Below are positions 28,662 to 37,148 of a DNA stretch of 59,859 nucleotides, one piece after another. Below the pieces are notes generated by a model. The model was given only the letters and a program-made list of their open reading frames with translations. It had not been told where the DNA came from and searched no databases. Positions within the stretch are counted from its first letter, which is position 1. The number at the start of each line of letters is the position of its first letter. Location: NCBI GenBank assembly GCA_902826835.1, contig CADEGH010000031.1:1-59859 (forward strand), read 5' to 3'. The position numbers were made by a program, and so were the translations under genes. This DNA comes from an uncultured bacterium. GTDB lineage: Bacteria; Planctomycetota; GCA-002687715.

Positions 28662-31289
28662 ATGCCGGAAGGCCAAAAGACGCTCGTGATCACGGAGAAG
28701 AAGTCCGTCGCCGACGACTTCGCCAAAGTCCTGGGCGGGTTCCAAAAGAAGGGGGACCTCGCCTACGAGCGCGAGGATTTGGTGATCTCTTGGGCCTCGG
28801 GCCACCTCCTGGAACTCCAGGATCCCTCCACCTACGACCCCAAGTTCAAGCGTTGGGCCCTGGGCGATCTGCCCATCCTCCCCGAGCGCTTCACTCGAGC
28901 CCCCCGGGAGACCACCGGGAAGAGCTCGGAGCTCTTGAAGAACCTCACGAAGCAGATCCGCCGGACGGACGTCGCGAAGATCATCAATGCTTGCGACGCC
29001 GGACGCGAAGGCGAGCTCATCTTCAACCTGATCCTCGAGCACGCTTCCGAGGAAGCGGCGGTCAAGAAGAAGGGCGTGGAGCGACTGTGGTTGCAGTCGA
29101 TGACCGCCAACGCCATCCGCAACGCCTTCGATTCGCTGAAGGACGCCAAGGACTATCGCAACCTGCGCGACGCTGCCTACTCCCGCGACGAGGCCGACTG
29201 GATGGTCGGCATGAATGGCACGCGCGCGTTCACCAAGAAGTTCATGGGCCGAGCGAAGCAGTTCTTCGCGGTCGGCCGCGTGAAGACTCCGACCCTCGCG
29301 TTCCTCGTCGACCGCGAGCGGGAGATCGACCGGTTCAAAACCACTCCGTACTTCCAAATCGACGCGACCTTCGACACCGGCAATGGCATCTACTCCGGAC
29401 GTTGGAATGGTCCGGACGAGGATGGCAAGAAGAACGACCGCACGAAGACCCGCGCCCTCGCCGACAAAATCCTCGCGCGCGTCGGCAAGAACGCCGGACT
29501 CGCGACCGAGCGGCACACGACCCGCACCGAGGTGCCGCCCCTCCTCTTCGATTTGACGAGCCTCCAGCGCGAAGCCTCGAGCCGCTTCGGATACACCCTC
29601 GATCGCACCCTCAGCTTGGCGCAGTCGCTCTACGAGGCGAAGAAGGCCATCACCTATCCGCGAACTTCGAGCCGCTACCTTCCGAGCGACTACGCGCCGG
29701 AAATCCCGAAGACGGTGGGGCTCCTCGCCCAGGGCGATTTCGGTGCCACCGTCGCCCGGGCCGCGACCGAGGTGGGTGGATTTGCCAATCTGAAACCGGC
29801 GGTGCGCAATCGTGTCTTCAATGACGCCAAGGTCTCGGACCACTTCGCGCTCATCCCCACCGGTGAGAATCCCGGGCAGCTTCGTGACGACGAACGCAAG
29901 ATCTACGAGCTGATCCTGCGCCGGTTCCTCGCCGTGTTCTTGCCCTCGGCGGAATGGGATCAAGTGGCTCGTGACACGGTCGTGAATGGCGAGCTCTTTG
30001 CCACCCGCGATCGCCGCCTCCGCGTCGCGGGGTGGCGCGCCGTGGAGCCTTTGCCCGAGCAGAAGGATCTCCCGGCTCTGCCGCCGGACGGCAAGGTCGC
30101 CACGATCGAGACGAACCTCCTCGAAAAAGAAACCCAGCCGCCCTCCCGCTACACCGACGGAACCTTGGTGAAGGCGATGGAGACGGCCGGCAAGGAAGTG
30201 CAAGCGCCGGAGGGGGAAGACTCCCCCGATGCGCTGGACGACGAGGCGTTGGAAGCGCTCAAGGAAAAGGGCCTCGGAACCCCCGCCACCCGGGCCGCGA
30301 TCGTCAAGGACCTGATCGACAAGCGCCTCTCTCGGCGCGCGGGTCGAACGATTCTTCCGACGCCGCTCGGCTGCACGCTGGTGCGCCTCGTGCGCAACCT
30401 CGACTTGGGCGTGCTCGCGAAGCCGGACCTCACCGGCAATTGGGAATACCGATTGGCTCAGATGGCCGAAGGCCATTACTCGCGTAAGGAGTGGGACAAG
30501 GCCACCCGCGAGTTGGTCGCCGACATGGTCAAGGCGATCAAGGACAAAGAGGGGGGCAACGAGGAGATCTTCGCGGTCGACCACCCGAAGGAGCCGTTGA
30601 TTTGCCCGACGTGCAAGTCCAAGCTCATCGAGAAGACCTTCTCGTTCCTCTGCTCCACCGAAGGCTGCGAAACCAACTTCAGCAAGGACCAGAAGGGTAA
30701 GTACCTGTTCCCCGAGACCCTCCTGACGATCCTGAAGGACGGGAAAGTCGGCCCACTTTCGGGCTTTGAAGGGACGCGCGCGCCCGGCGAGTTCCGGCTC
30801 GCCCCGACCGGCGAAATCGAGATTCACCTCTCCGAAGTCGGCGCGGATGCGGCTGGCGAAGGCGAGGTCGATGACGGAGGCCCGGTGCGCGAGGAGATCG
30901 CGGACGGCACCCTCATGGGAACCTGCCCCAAGTGCAAGAGCCCGGTGAAGCGGGACGGCAAGGGCTATCGCTGCGACAAGAACATCCCGCGGGCCAAGGA
31001 CAAAGAGTGCGACTTCCGCCTCGCCGAGCGGATCAAGTACCGCTACCTTCCGGCCGACCAGATCCGAAAGATGCTCTCCGGCCAAAAGACCGACGAGCTC
31101 TTCGGCTTCGTCTCGATGCGCGGGAAAAAGTTCAAGGCCAGCCTGCACTACGAAAACGGCGAGCTGAAGTGGGAGTTCCCCCCCCGCGCGCCGAAGGCTC
31201 CCAAAGCCCCGAAGGAAGGGGACGGGGAAAAGCCGGCCGCCAAGCCCAAGCGCGGCGCTAAGAAGAAGCCGGCGCCGGAAGCGAGCTGA
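28662..31289 (+). CDS. topB: Type IA DNA topoisomerase (topoisomerase III-like)
   Basis: About 875 residues from the ATG at 28662, with GGGGGA about nine bases upstream; the frame extends upstream without a believable start. The N-terminal Toprim domain begins VITEKKSVADDFAKVLG and includes NACDAGREGELIF. The catalytic tyrosine is Tyr332 in TYPRTSSRYLP. Two C-terminal four-cysteine zinc-ribbon-like repeats are visible (CPTC...CSTEGC and CPKC...CDKN...C), then a Lys/Pro/Ala-rich basic tail. It relaxes negatively supercoiled or decatenates single-strand-containing DNA. The Toprim and strand-passage sequence looks more like topoisomerase III than TopA, but the zinc ribbons are unusual for classical TopB, so the symbol is tentative. 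Confidence 0.9.
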   Translation: MPEGQKTLVITEKKSVADDFAKVLGGFQKKGDLAYEREDLVISWASGHLLELQDPSTYDPKFKRWALGDLPILPERFTRAPRETTGKSSELLKNLTKQIRRTDVAKIINACDAGREGELIFNLILEHASEEAAVKKKGVERLWLQSMTANAIRNAFDSLKDAKDYRNLRDAAYSRDEADWMVGMNGTRAFTKKFMGRAKQFFAVGRVKTPTLAFLVDREREIDRFKTTPYFQIDATFDTGNGIYSGRWNGPDEDGKKNDRTKTRALADKILARVGKNAGLATERHTTRTEVPPLLFDLTSLQREASSRFGYTLDRTLSLAQSLYEAKKAITYPRTSSRYLPSDYAPEIPKTVGLLAQGDFGATVARAATEVGGFANLKPAVRNRVFNDAKVSDHFALIPTGENPGQLRDDERKIYELILRRFLAVFLPSAEWDQVARDTVVNGELFATRDRRLRVAGWRAVEPLPEQKDLPALPPDGKVATIETNLLEKETQPPSRYTDGTLVKAMETAGKEVQAPEGEDSPDALDDEALEALKEKGLGTPATRAAIVKDLIDKRLSRRAGRTILPTPLGCTLVRLVRNLDLGVLAKPDLTGNWEYRLAQMAEGHYSRKEWDKATRELVADMVKAIKDKEGGNEEIFAVDHPKEPLICPTCKSKLIEKTFSFLCSTEGCETNFSKDQKGKYLFPETLLTILKDGKVGPLSGFEGTRAPGEFRLAPTGEIEIHLSEVGADAAGEGEVDDGGPVREEIADGTLMGTCPKCKSPVKRDGKGYRCDKNIPRAKDKECDFRLAERIKYRYLPADQIRKMLSGQKTDELFGFVSMRGKKFKASLHYENGELKWEFPPRAPKAPKAPKEGDGEKPAAKPKRGAKKKPAPEAS

Positions 31290-31352
31290 TCCCGAGCGGG
31301 CTCGGCTACCTCCGCGCCCGATCTTTGTGCCCTTTCGTGTCGGAGTTCGTTC

Positions 31353-32444
31353 ATGGGTCTATCCTGCGGCATCGTCGGCCTGCCCAACGTCGGCAAGAGC
31401 ACCATTTTCTCCGCGCTCACTTCGGCTCAGGCCGAACGAGGCAATTACCCCTTCTGCACCATCGAACCGAACGTCGCGATCGTCGACGTGCCGGATGCCA
31501 ACCTCTACACCATCCAGCGCCACATCCAGACGCAGAAGGTGGTGCCGGCGCAGGTGAAGATCGTGGACATCGCGGGCCTCATCGCGGGCGCGAGTCAGGG
31601 CGAGGGTATGGGTAACCAGTTCCTCGCCAACATCCGGGAATGCGACGCCATCATGCAGGTGGTGCGCTGCTTCGGAGGCAGCACGGTCGTGCGCGAGGAG
31701 CCCGTCAATCCCGCGAAGGACATGGAGCTCATCGAGCTCGAACTCTGTCTCGCCGACCTCGAGACAGTCGGCAAGGCGCTCGACCGCGTCGCTCGCAAGG
31801 CCCGGACCGGCGACAAACAGGCCGTGCTCGAACTCGACACCTTCACGCGCGCCAAGACGATGCTCGAAAACGGCACCTGGCTGCGCAACCAGGAGTGGAA
31901 GGCCACCGAGGTCGAGGCGCTGAAGCCCCTCTGCCTTTTGACCATGAAGGCGATCCTCTACGTCGCCAATGTGGCCGACGACGACCTCGACGCAAAAAGC
32001 CCGCTTGCCAACCAGGTCGCGGAGCGCGCGAAAAAGTCCGGCGCGAGCTGGATTCCCATCTGCGGCGATCTTGAGTGCGAGCTGCGTTCGATGGGCGCCG
32101 AGGATCGAGCCTCGTTCATGAAGGAACTCGGCATCGCGGAGACGGGACTCGACCGACTCGTGCAGTCGGTCTACCGCCTCCTCTCGTTGCAGACCTACTA
32201 CACCGCCGGCGAAAAGGAGATCCGCGCCTGGACGATCCACCAGGGGACCACCGCCCCCGCGGCCGCCGGCGTCATCCACACCGACTTCGAAAAGCAGTTC
32301 ATCCGGGCGCAGATCTACTCGCTCGAAGACTTGGTGGCCTACGGATCCGAAGCCTCGGTTCGGGCCGCCGGCAAGATCCGCACCGAAGGCCGCGACTACG
32401 TCATGCGCGACCACGACATCTGCCACTTCCTGATTGGGAAGTGA
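31353..32444 (+). CDS. ychF: Obg-like ATPase YchF
   Basis: 363 residues, the standard YchF length. The P-loop GLPNVGKST is at residues 9-17, and the NYPFCTIEPN switch region and VDIAGLIAGASQGEGMGNQFL follow. The TGS-like C-terminus includes the family's TAGEKEIRAW and HTDFEKQFIRA segments. It is a translation-associated P-loop ATPase that binds ribosomes and, in Escherichia coli, affects the oxidative stress response. It is a conserved housekeeping gene, 63 bp after the topoisomerase. The next gene converges after 16 bp. Confidence 0.97.
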   Translation: MGLSCGIVGLPNVGKSTIFSALTSAQAERGNYPFCTIEPNVAIVDVPDANLYTIQRHIQTQKVVPAQVKIVDIAGLIAGASQGEGMGNQFLANIRECDAIMQVVRCFGGSTVVREEPVNPAKDMELIELELCLADLETVGKALDRVARKARTGDKQAVLELDTFTRAKTMLENGTWLRNQEWKATEVEALKPLCLLTMKAILYVANVADDDLDAKSPLANQVAERAKKSGASWIPICGDLECELRSMGAEDRASFMKELGIAETGLDRLVQSVYRLLSLQTYYTAGEKEIRAWTIHQGTTAPAAAGVIHTDFEKQFIRAQIYSLEDLVAYGSEASVRAAGKIRTEGRDYVMRDHDICHFLIGK

Positions 32445-32460
32445 AGCAGTTCGGCGGGAT

Positions 32461-34746
32461 TCACGGGCAAGGCCCGCTCGTCGGCAGAGCTTGATCCGGG
32501 TTCATCCGGAGAATGAGCAGATTGCTCGCTCGCAGCTCACCTTCGTAGAGCTCGAAGACCTGCAGGTACAGATGGGCACCCCGCTGCTGTGCAAGAGGGT
32601 GGTTGGGATAGCGGGAAGTGTTGGCAGAGGAAGTGATACTAAACGGCAAAGAGAGCGGAGTCCCCTGGCTCGATGCCGCCCCCGGCGGGACGATCGGCAT
32701 CCAATCGGTCGCGTCGAAATCGATGCGGGATGCGCCGAAAATCGGGAACGGAACCACCGCACCCGTGAACACTAACGGGTAGATCGGGTAGCTGCCGGCG
32801 GAGTTCGTCGCGATCGGCGGATTGAGGCGGACGCCTCCACCCGAGGTGGGAGTCGACACGTTGGCCAGAGAGAGACTCGGGACGATGAAAATCTCCGTGG
32901 CGAGGTGCGCGGTCGCGCTGAGTCGGACCTCCAGGGAACCATCCGGCCAGTTCAAAGAGGTGCCGCCCGGCATCCAGTTGATCACGGGGTCGGCTGCGGA
33001 GGTCAGGGACTCGGCGTCCGGAATCGTCGCGTGGCCGAAGAAGGTCAGGATGCGGATGTTCTCGTGCGGGCCCCCGGCGGGCCCCCGCTCGAAGCAGGCA
33101 ATTCGTGGATAGTCCGCGGTGCATGGAAGCCAAGCCAGCGCCTCTCCCAAATTCGCGGCTTGCGACCAGCCGTTGGCGACCGCACCTCCCGGCGTGAACA
33201 GCGCACAATAAGGCGAGGTCCAGACATGAGGGCTGACCCACGGCGGACCGCTGGCTCCGGCGTAGCTTCCGTCGAAGACATTGAGGGAGCCCGCCGCCGT
33301 GTCCAAGTAAGCGCAGGTGGGCGGGCCCACCGGCACCCCGAGTCCTCCGAGGGGCTTCCTTCGGTAGGAGGAGACCAGCACATCGCCCTTGCCGCTGAGA
33401 TCCAGGTCACAGTCTCGGTGATCCGCATCGAGGTCGATGTCACCGGCGACATAGGCCCCGTAGCGCGCTTGGTCCCCCAGTTGATCTTGACCTTGGCTCA
33501 TCGCGATGAGCTGTCCATTCGCCCCGCTGTACACCTCCGCGTAGCCGTCGTCGAAAGCCGAGGGCCCGCATGACGTCGCGTAGGCGGTCCCCGGCGCCAC
33601 ATTGGCGTCGGGAAAACAATCACTGCCCAGGGGGCTACGACCCATCGCCCCGACCACGAAATCGACGACCAAGTCGTGGTTGACGATTCCCACGAGGCTG
33701 ATGTCGAAGCCGAGATGGGAGCAATGCCCCCTGCCCTCGAGCACGATCGGGTTGGAAGTGCCCGGCGCACATCGAAGCTTGAACCCCGCGGTGGTGGTCG
33801 CGACGCCCGTGCACGGATCCGTCGCCCCCAAACCCAAGTAGTGGTACAGGACCGCGACCCCGGCATCGACCAGCGCGGAGGTGCCGAGCCCGACATCCGT
33901 GGTGGGTGCGCCGACGATCAGTCCGTCTGGGTCACCATCTCCGTCGACGTCACCTCCCGCGGCAACGCAGCCGCCGAATCCGCCAACCGCCCCCGAATAG
34001 GCAGGCATCGTGATGGCCTGGAAGGCTGAAGACTGAGCGATCGTGGCTCCGGCGAGCGGGAGCTGTTCCCCCAAGAAGATGAAAACATGCCCCCCGGTGA
34101 AAGGCTCGGGGGCGCCGATGGCGATGTCGCCCTTCCCGCCTCCATCGACATCGCCCAACCCCGCCACGCTCCAACCGAAATTGACGACGCCGCCGGCAGC
34201 TCCTTGATTCACGATCGTCTGGATTCTCACGTGGGTGGCTCCGTCGTAGAGGTAGACGGCTCCGCCATTGTCGGGCGCCGAGACCACGTACTCGTTGGTG
34301 CCGTCCCCGTTGATATCGAACACGTTGGCGACGTCGAATCCGTAGGAACTGCTGGTGGTGGCCTCCGGAGTGACAGGATTGGTCGGAGACTTCTCATTCA
34401 GAAGTTCGGGGTCGCCCCGGATCTCAGGGTAATTGCCGGGCTCGAAGCTCCAGACGGTTCTCCCGCTGTAGATCGCCGCGCGCCCGGAAAATCGCTGACC
34501 GACGATGAAGTCGGTGCGACCATCCTCGTTGATGTCGCCGAGACTCGCGACTTCCTCACCCTCCACGCTCGCCTGCAAGCCCCGGAGGTAGTAGCGGTCC
34601 AAGAAGTTCCCGACCGTGGCCAGATCCCAGTCGGCATCCGTTCGATCCGAATTGATGGCCCAAAGCGGATAGACCGCTGCCTGGCCCAACCCGGGTCGGA
34701 CCCCCGCCAAAGCCAATCCCAAAACCAAGACGCCGATGGTTCGCAT
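32461..34746 (-). CDS. Secreted FG-GAP (integrin-alpha-like) repeat protein, paralog 4
   Basis: 761 residues. A signal peptide ends near GLGQA. Repeats of the form D-I/V-N/D-G-D-G and FG-GAP loops (DINEDGRTD, DINGDGTNE, DVDGGGKGD, DVDGDGDPD, DLDADHRD) predict a calcium-bound propeller. The phrases GWSVAGLGDVDG and IAIGAPE are classical integrin-alpha blade signatures. Many cysteines suggest disulfides in an exported protein. The C-terminal part is not obviously the SITIP-ending domain of the three tandem paralogs, so this is a more distant relative. Confidence 0.88.
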   Translation of the reverse strand: MRTIGVLVLGLALAGVRPGLGQAAVYPLWAINSDRTDADWDLATVGNFLDRYYLRGLQASVEGEEVASLGDINEDGRTDFIVGQRFSGRAAIYSGRTVWSFEPGNYPEIRGDPELLNEKSPTNPVTPEATTSSSYGFDVANVFDINGDGTNEYVVSAPDNGGAVYLYDGATHVRIQTIVNQGAAGGVVNFGWSVAGLGDVDGGGKGDIAIGAPEPFTGGHVFIFLGEQLPLAGATIAQSSAFQAITMPAYSGAVGGFGGCVAAGGDVDGDGDPDGLIVGAPTTDVGLGTSALVDAGVAVLYHYLGLGATDPCTGVATTTAGFKLRCAPGTSNPIVLEGRGHCSHLGFDISLVGIVNHDLVVDFVVGAMGRSPLGSDCFPDANVAPGTAYATSCGPSAFDDGYAEVYSGANGQLIAMSQGQDQLGDQARYGAYVAGDIDLDADHRDCDLDLSGKGDVLVSSYRRKPLGGLGVPVGPPTCAYLDTAAGSLNVFDGSYAGASGPPWVSPHVWTSPYCALFTPGGAVANGWSQAANLGEALAWLPCTADYPRIACFERGPAGGPHENIRILTFFGHATIPDAESLTSAADPVINWMPGGTSLNWPDGSLEVRLSATAHLATEIFIVPSLSLANVSTPTSGGGVRLNPPIATNSAGSYPIYPLVFTGAVVPFPIFGASRIDFDATDWMPIVPPGAASSQGTPLSLPFSITSSANTSRYPNHPLAQQRGAHLYLQVFELYEGELRASNLLILRMNPDQALPTSGPCP

Positions 34747-34990
34747 CGCGATCTCCGAACACGAGGAACGGGTGCCGCCCGCCCGAGTCCACCACGGGCG
34801 CAGCGATCACCACGCCCCGCTTTGACATGGAGGGCCCAATCCGGACCGAATTCTCACTGGCCGCGCCACTTTTTTTGTGTCCAGGGGGGGGCCGCCCGAC
34901 CCGCCGGACTAGTCAGCCCGCACGCTCGGAAGTCGGTAACCCGCGAAGCAAGGTGCAGTTTCCTTCCTCCGGATGCCGAAATCCTGAGGC

Positions 34991-36673
34991 ATGGGTCATG
35001 ATCGAGAATTCTCGGGAGAGGAGCGGGGCAACATCACGGGATCCGTGCCGGCACTCGCGCAACTCACCGTGCCTGACCCACCCCGGGCGCCCCGCTGGCA
35101 CCTTCTTTACTTCGCCCTCGCGGCCGTGGACCTGGTGACCGTGGGGCTCAGCCTCGGGCTGAGCCATCAACTCCGCGGCAGTTTCGAACGTGCCGTGACC
35201 ACGAACTCCGCCTGGGCGGAACGACTCGGGCGCTACAGCGAACTCCAAACCGCCGCCACCTTGGTCAACGCCCCCGGCAACGAAGTCTTCCAATCCAAGG
35301 ACCCCGACGGGGAAGAGGGACGACTGACTGCCAATTGGAGCCGATTCGAAGCTCTGAGGGCGCACGCCATCGACGAGCTGGACCGCGCGCCGGATCCGGA
35401 GAGCGTCCAGGGGATTCGGACCCAGTTAGTCCAATTGGGCGCCCGAGTGGGCGAGATTGTCGCGGAATCCAAGACGATTCTCAATCACGTCCGCAACGAC
35501 CAATACGGCCCAGCCAGCGAGAGCATGGCCAGCATGGATCGCATCTTCGCCATCGCGACCAGCGAACTGGCTCGGCTCGGCAGCGACGTGCGCCACATCC
35601 AATCCTCGATCTTTGCGGAACAACGAGCCGGCGTGGTGCGCCTCGCCAGGTTCGAAGTGCTGATCGGCTGCTTGATCTTCATGATGGTTGGAGGAGTGAC
35701 GATCTACGGGCACCGGCTCGCGCGACACGCCCGGTTGCGCCACGCGGAGCAGCGTCAGTCTTATCTGGCCCTGGCCCAGGCTTCCGAGCGTGCCGAGAGC
35801 GATCATCGTCGCCTCCTGGATCTCTCGAGGCAGGCCGGCATGGCCGAGGTCTCCGCGGGGGTGCTCCACAATGTCGGCAACGTGCTGAACAGCGTGGGCG
35901 TCTCGATCGCCTCGCTCCGCGAAAACTTGGCGAGAACCAAAGCCGGCGGAGTCGGAAAGCTGGCCGCGGTCTTGGCAAGTGATGCGGCGAAAGAGCCCCG
36001 ATTCTTGATCGACGACGCCCGCGGCAAACAGATCCCCGCTTACCTCGCGTCCCTAGCCTCGGCTCTCGCGGAGGAAGAATCCAGGGCACGCCAAGAACTC
36101 GACACCCTGCAGCGCAGTCTGACCCACATCAAATCGGTGGTCCGCGGACAACAAGGATTGGCTCGTTCCGCGCAGGTCATCGAGCAGGTCTATCTGCACG
36201 ACTTGATCGAAGACGCGTTGAGACTCAGCGGCGTCGATCTCGATCGTCGTCGAATCCGATTGATCAGGGAGTACGACCCAAATCTACGCCTGACCGTCGA
36301 TCGCCAACTGCTCTTGCAGATTTTGGTCAATCTCATTCGCAACGCCGTCCAGGCCATGGGGGCGCCGGAGGTGCGGATCAAAACCCTCACGATCCGGGAA
36401 CAGACGTCCGGGGAAGGTCAATTGCGCCTGGAGATCGCGGACACCGGGATGGGAATCGCCGCCGATCATCTGCCGCAGCTCTTCGTGCAGGGATTCACGA
36501 CCAAGAAGGACGGCAACGGTTTCGGCCTCCATAGCAGTGCGCTGGCGGCGCAGGCCCTGAACGGAACCCTGAGTGCCGAGAGTGAAGGTCCGGGGCGAGG
36601 CGCCCGGTTTAGGCTCGAGATCCCGATTCAGGCAAGGGAGGAGATCCATGAACCCACGAGTGTTGGTAGTTGA
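34991..36673 (+). CDS. Sensor histidine kinase
   Basis: 560 residues. Two transmembrane helices at about 38-58 and 226-248 flank a helical extracytoplasmic sensor. A coiled-coil linker follows, then an atypical phosphoacceptor region with His293 in VLHNVGNVLNS. The ATPase domain has the N box (NLIRNAVQAM), DTGMGIA, a lid region GFTTKKDGNGFGLH and a final GARFRLEIPI. All the catalytic boxes are present, so it should be active. The response regulator's start lies inside this gene (26-bp overlap), which makes them a cognate pair. The signal is unknown. Confidence 0.92.
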   Translation: MGHDREFSGEERGNITGSVPALAQLTVPDPPRAPRWHLLYFALAAVDLVTVGLSLGLSHQLRGSFERAVTTNSAWAERLGRYSELQTAATLVNAPGNEVFQSKDPDGEEGRLTANWSRFEALRAHAIDELDRAPDPESVQGIRTQLVQLGARVGEIVAESKTILNHVRNDQYGPASESMASMDRIFAIATSELARLGSDVRHIQSSIFAEQRAGVVRLARFEVLIGCLIFMMVGGVTIYGHRLARHARLRHAEQRQSYLALAQASERAESDHRRLLDLSRQAGMAEVSAGVLHNVGNVLNSVGVSIASLRENLARTKAGGVGKLAAVLASDAAKEPRFLIDDARGKQIPAYLASLASALAEEESRARQELDTLQRSLTHIKSVVRGQQGLARSAQVIEQVYLHDLIEDALRLSGVDLDRRRIRLIREYDPNLRLTVDRQLLLQILVNLIRNAVQAMGAPEVRIKTLTIREQTSGEGQLRLEIADTGMGIAADHLPQLFVQGFTTKKDGNGFGLHSSALAAQALNGTLSAESEGPGRGARFRLEIPIQAREEIHEPTSVGS

Positions 36674-37130
36674 TGACAATCCGCAGATCCTGGAGGACTT
36701 CCGGAAGATCCTCGCTCCCGAGCGGGAATCGAACGAGGAGCTGGCCGAGCTCGAGTCACTCTTGTTCGGGGTGAGTTCCGATCGACCGACTGACAAGGGG
36801 CCGGACTACTCCGTGGACGGCGCGCTCCAGGGCGAGGAAGGTCTCTCGAGGTTCTGCGACTCCTTGGAACGCGGCCAGCCCTATCAAGTGGCCGTCGTGG
36901 ACATGCAGATGCCGCCGGGCATGGATGGGGTCGAGACGATCAAACGACTGCGGGCCGTCGACCAGCGCCTGTACGTGATCGTCTGCACCGCTCATTGCGA
37001 GTACAGCTTCGACGAGATCCACCACGCGCTCAATCGCTCCGAGCGCATCCGTTTTCTCTCGAAGCCGGTGGATCCCGCCGGCGCCCGCGCGCTGGTCGGC
37101 GAACTGGCCTCGCGGTGGCAAACGGCCTGA
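36648..37130 (+). CDS. Stand-alone receiver protein
   Basis: 160 residues, start ATG at 36648 with GGGAGGAG just upstream, overlapping the kinase gene by 26 bases. VLVVDDN is at residues 5-11, the phosphoacceptor Asp85 lies in VVDMQMPPGMDG, with the conserved Thr in VCTAH and Lys in LSKPVD. The Asp sits about 30 residues later than usual because of an acidic insertion after the first helix. No output domain is present, so it must act through protein contacts or phosphotransfer. It converges with the selenoprotein gene 18 bp away. Confidence 0.92.
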   Translation: MNPRVLVVDDNPQILEDFRKILAPERESNEELAELESLLFGVSSDRPTDKGPDYSVDGALQGEEGLSRFCDSLERGQPYQVAVVDMQMPPGMDGVETIKRLRAVDQRLYVIVCTAHCEYSFDEIHHALNRSERIRFLSKPVDPAGARALVGELASRWQTA

Positions 37131-37148
37131 GGCCGGCCGCGATCAGGC

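Noticed and set aside
28635..31148. Long minus-strand open frame (837 codons) opposite the topoisomerase
   Set aside because: Antisense shadow of a well-identified gene.
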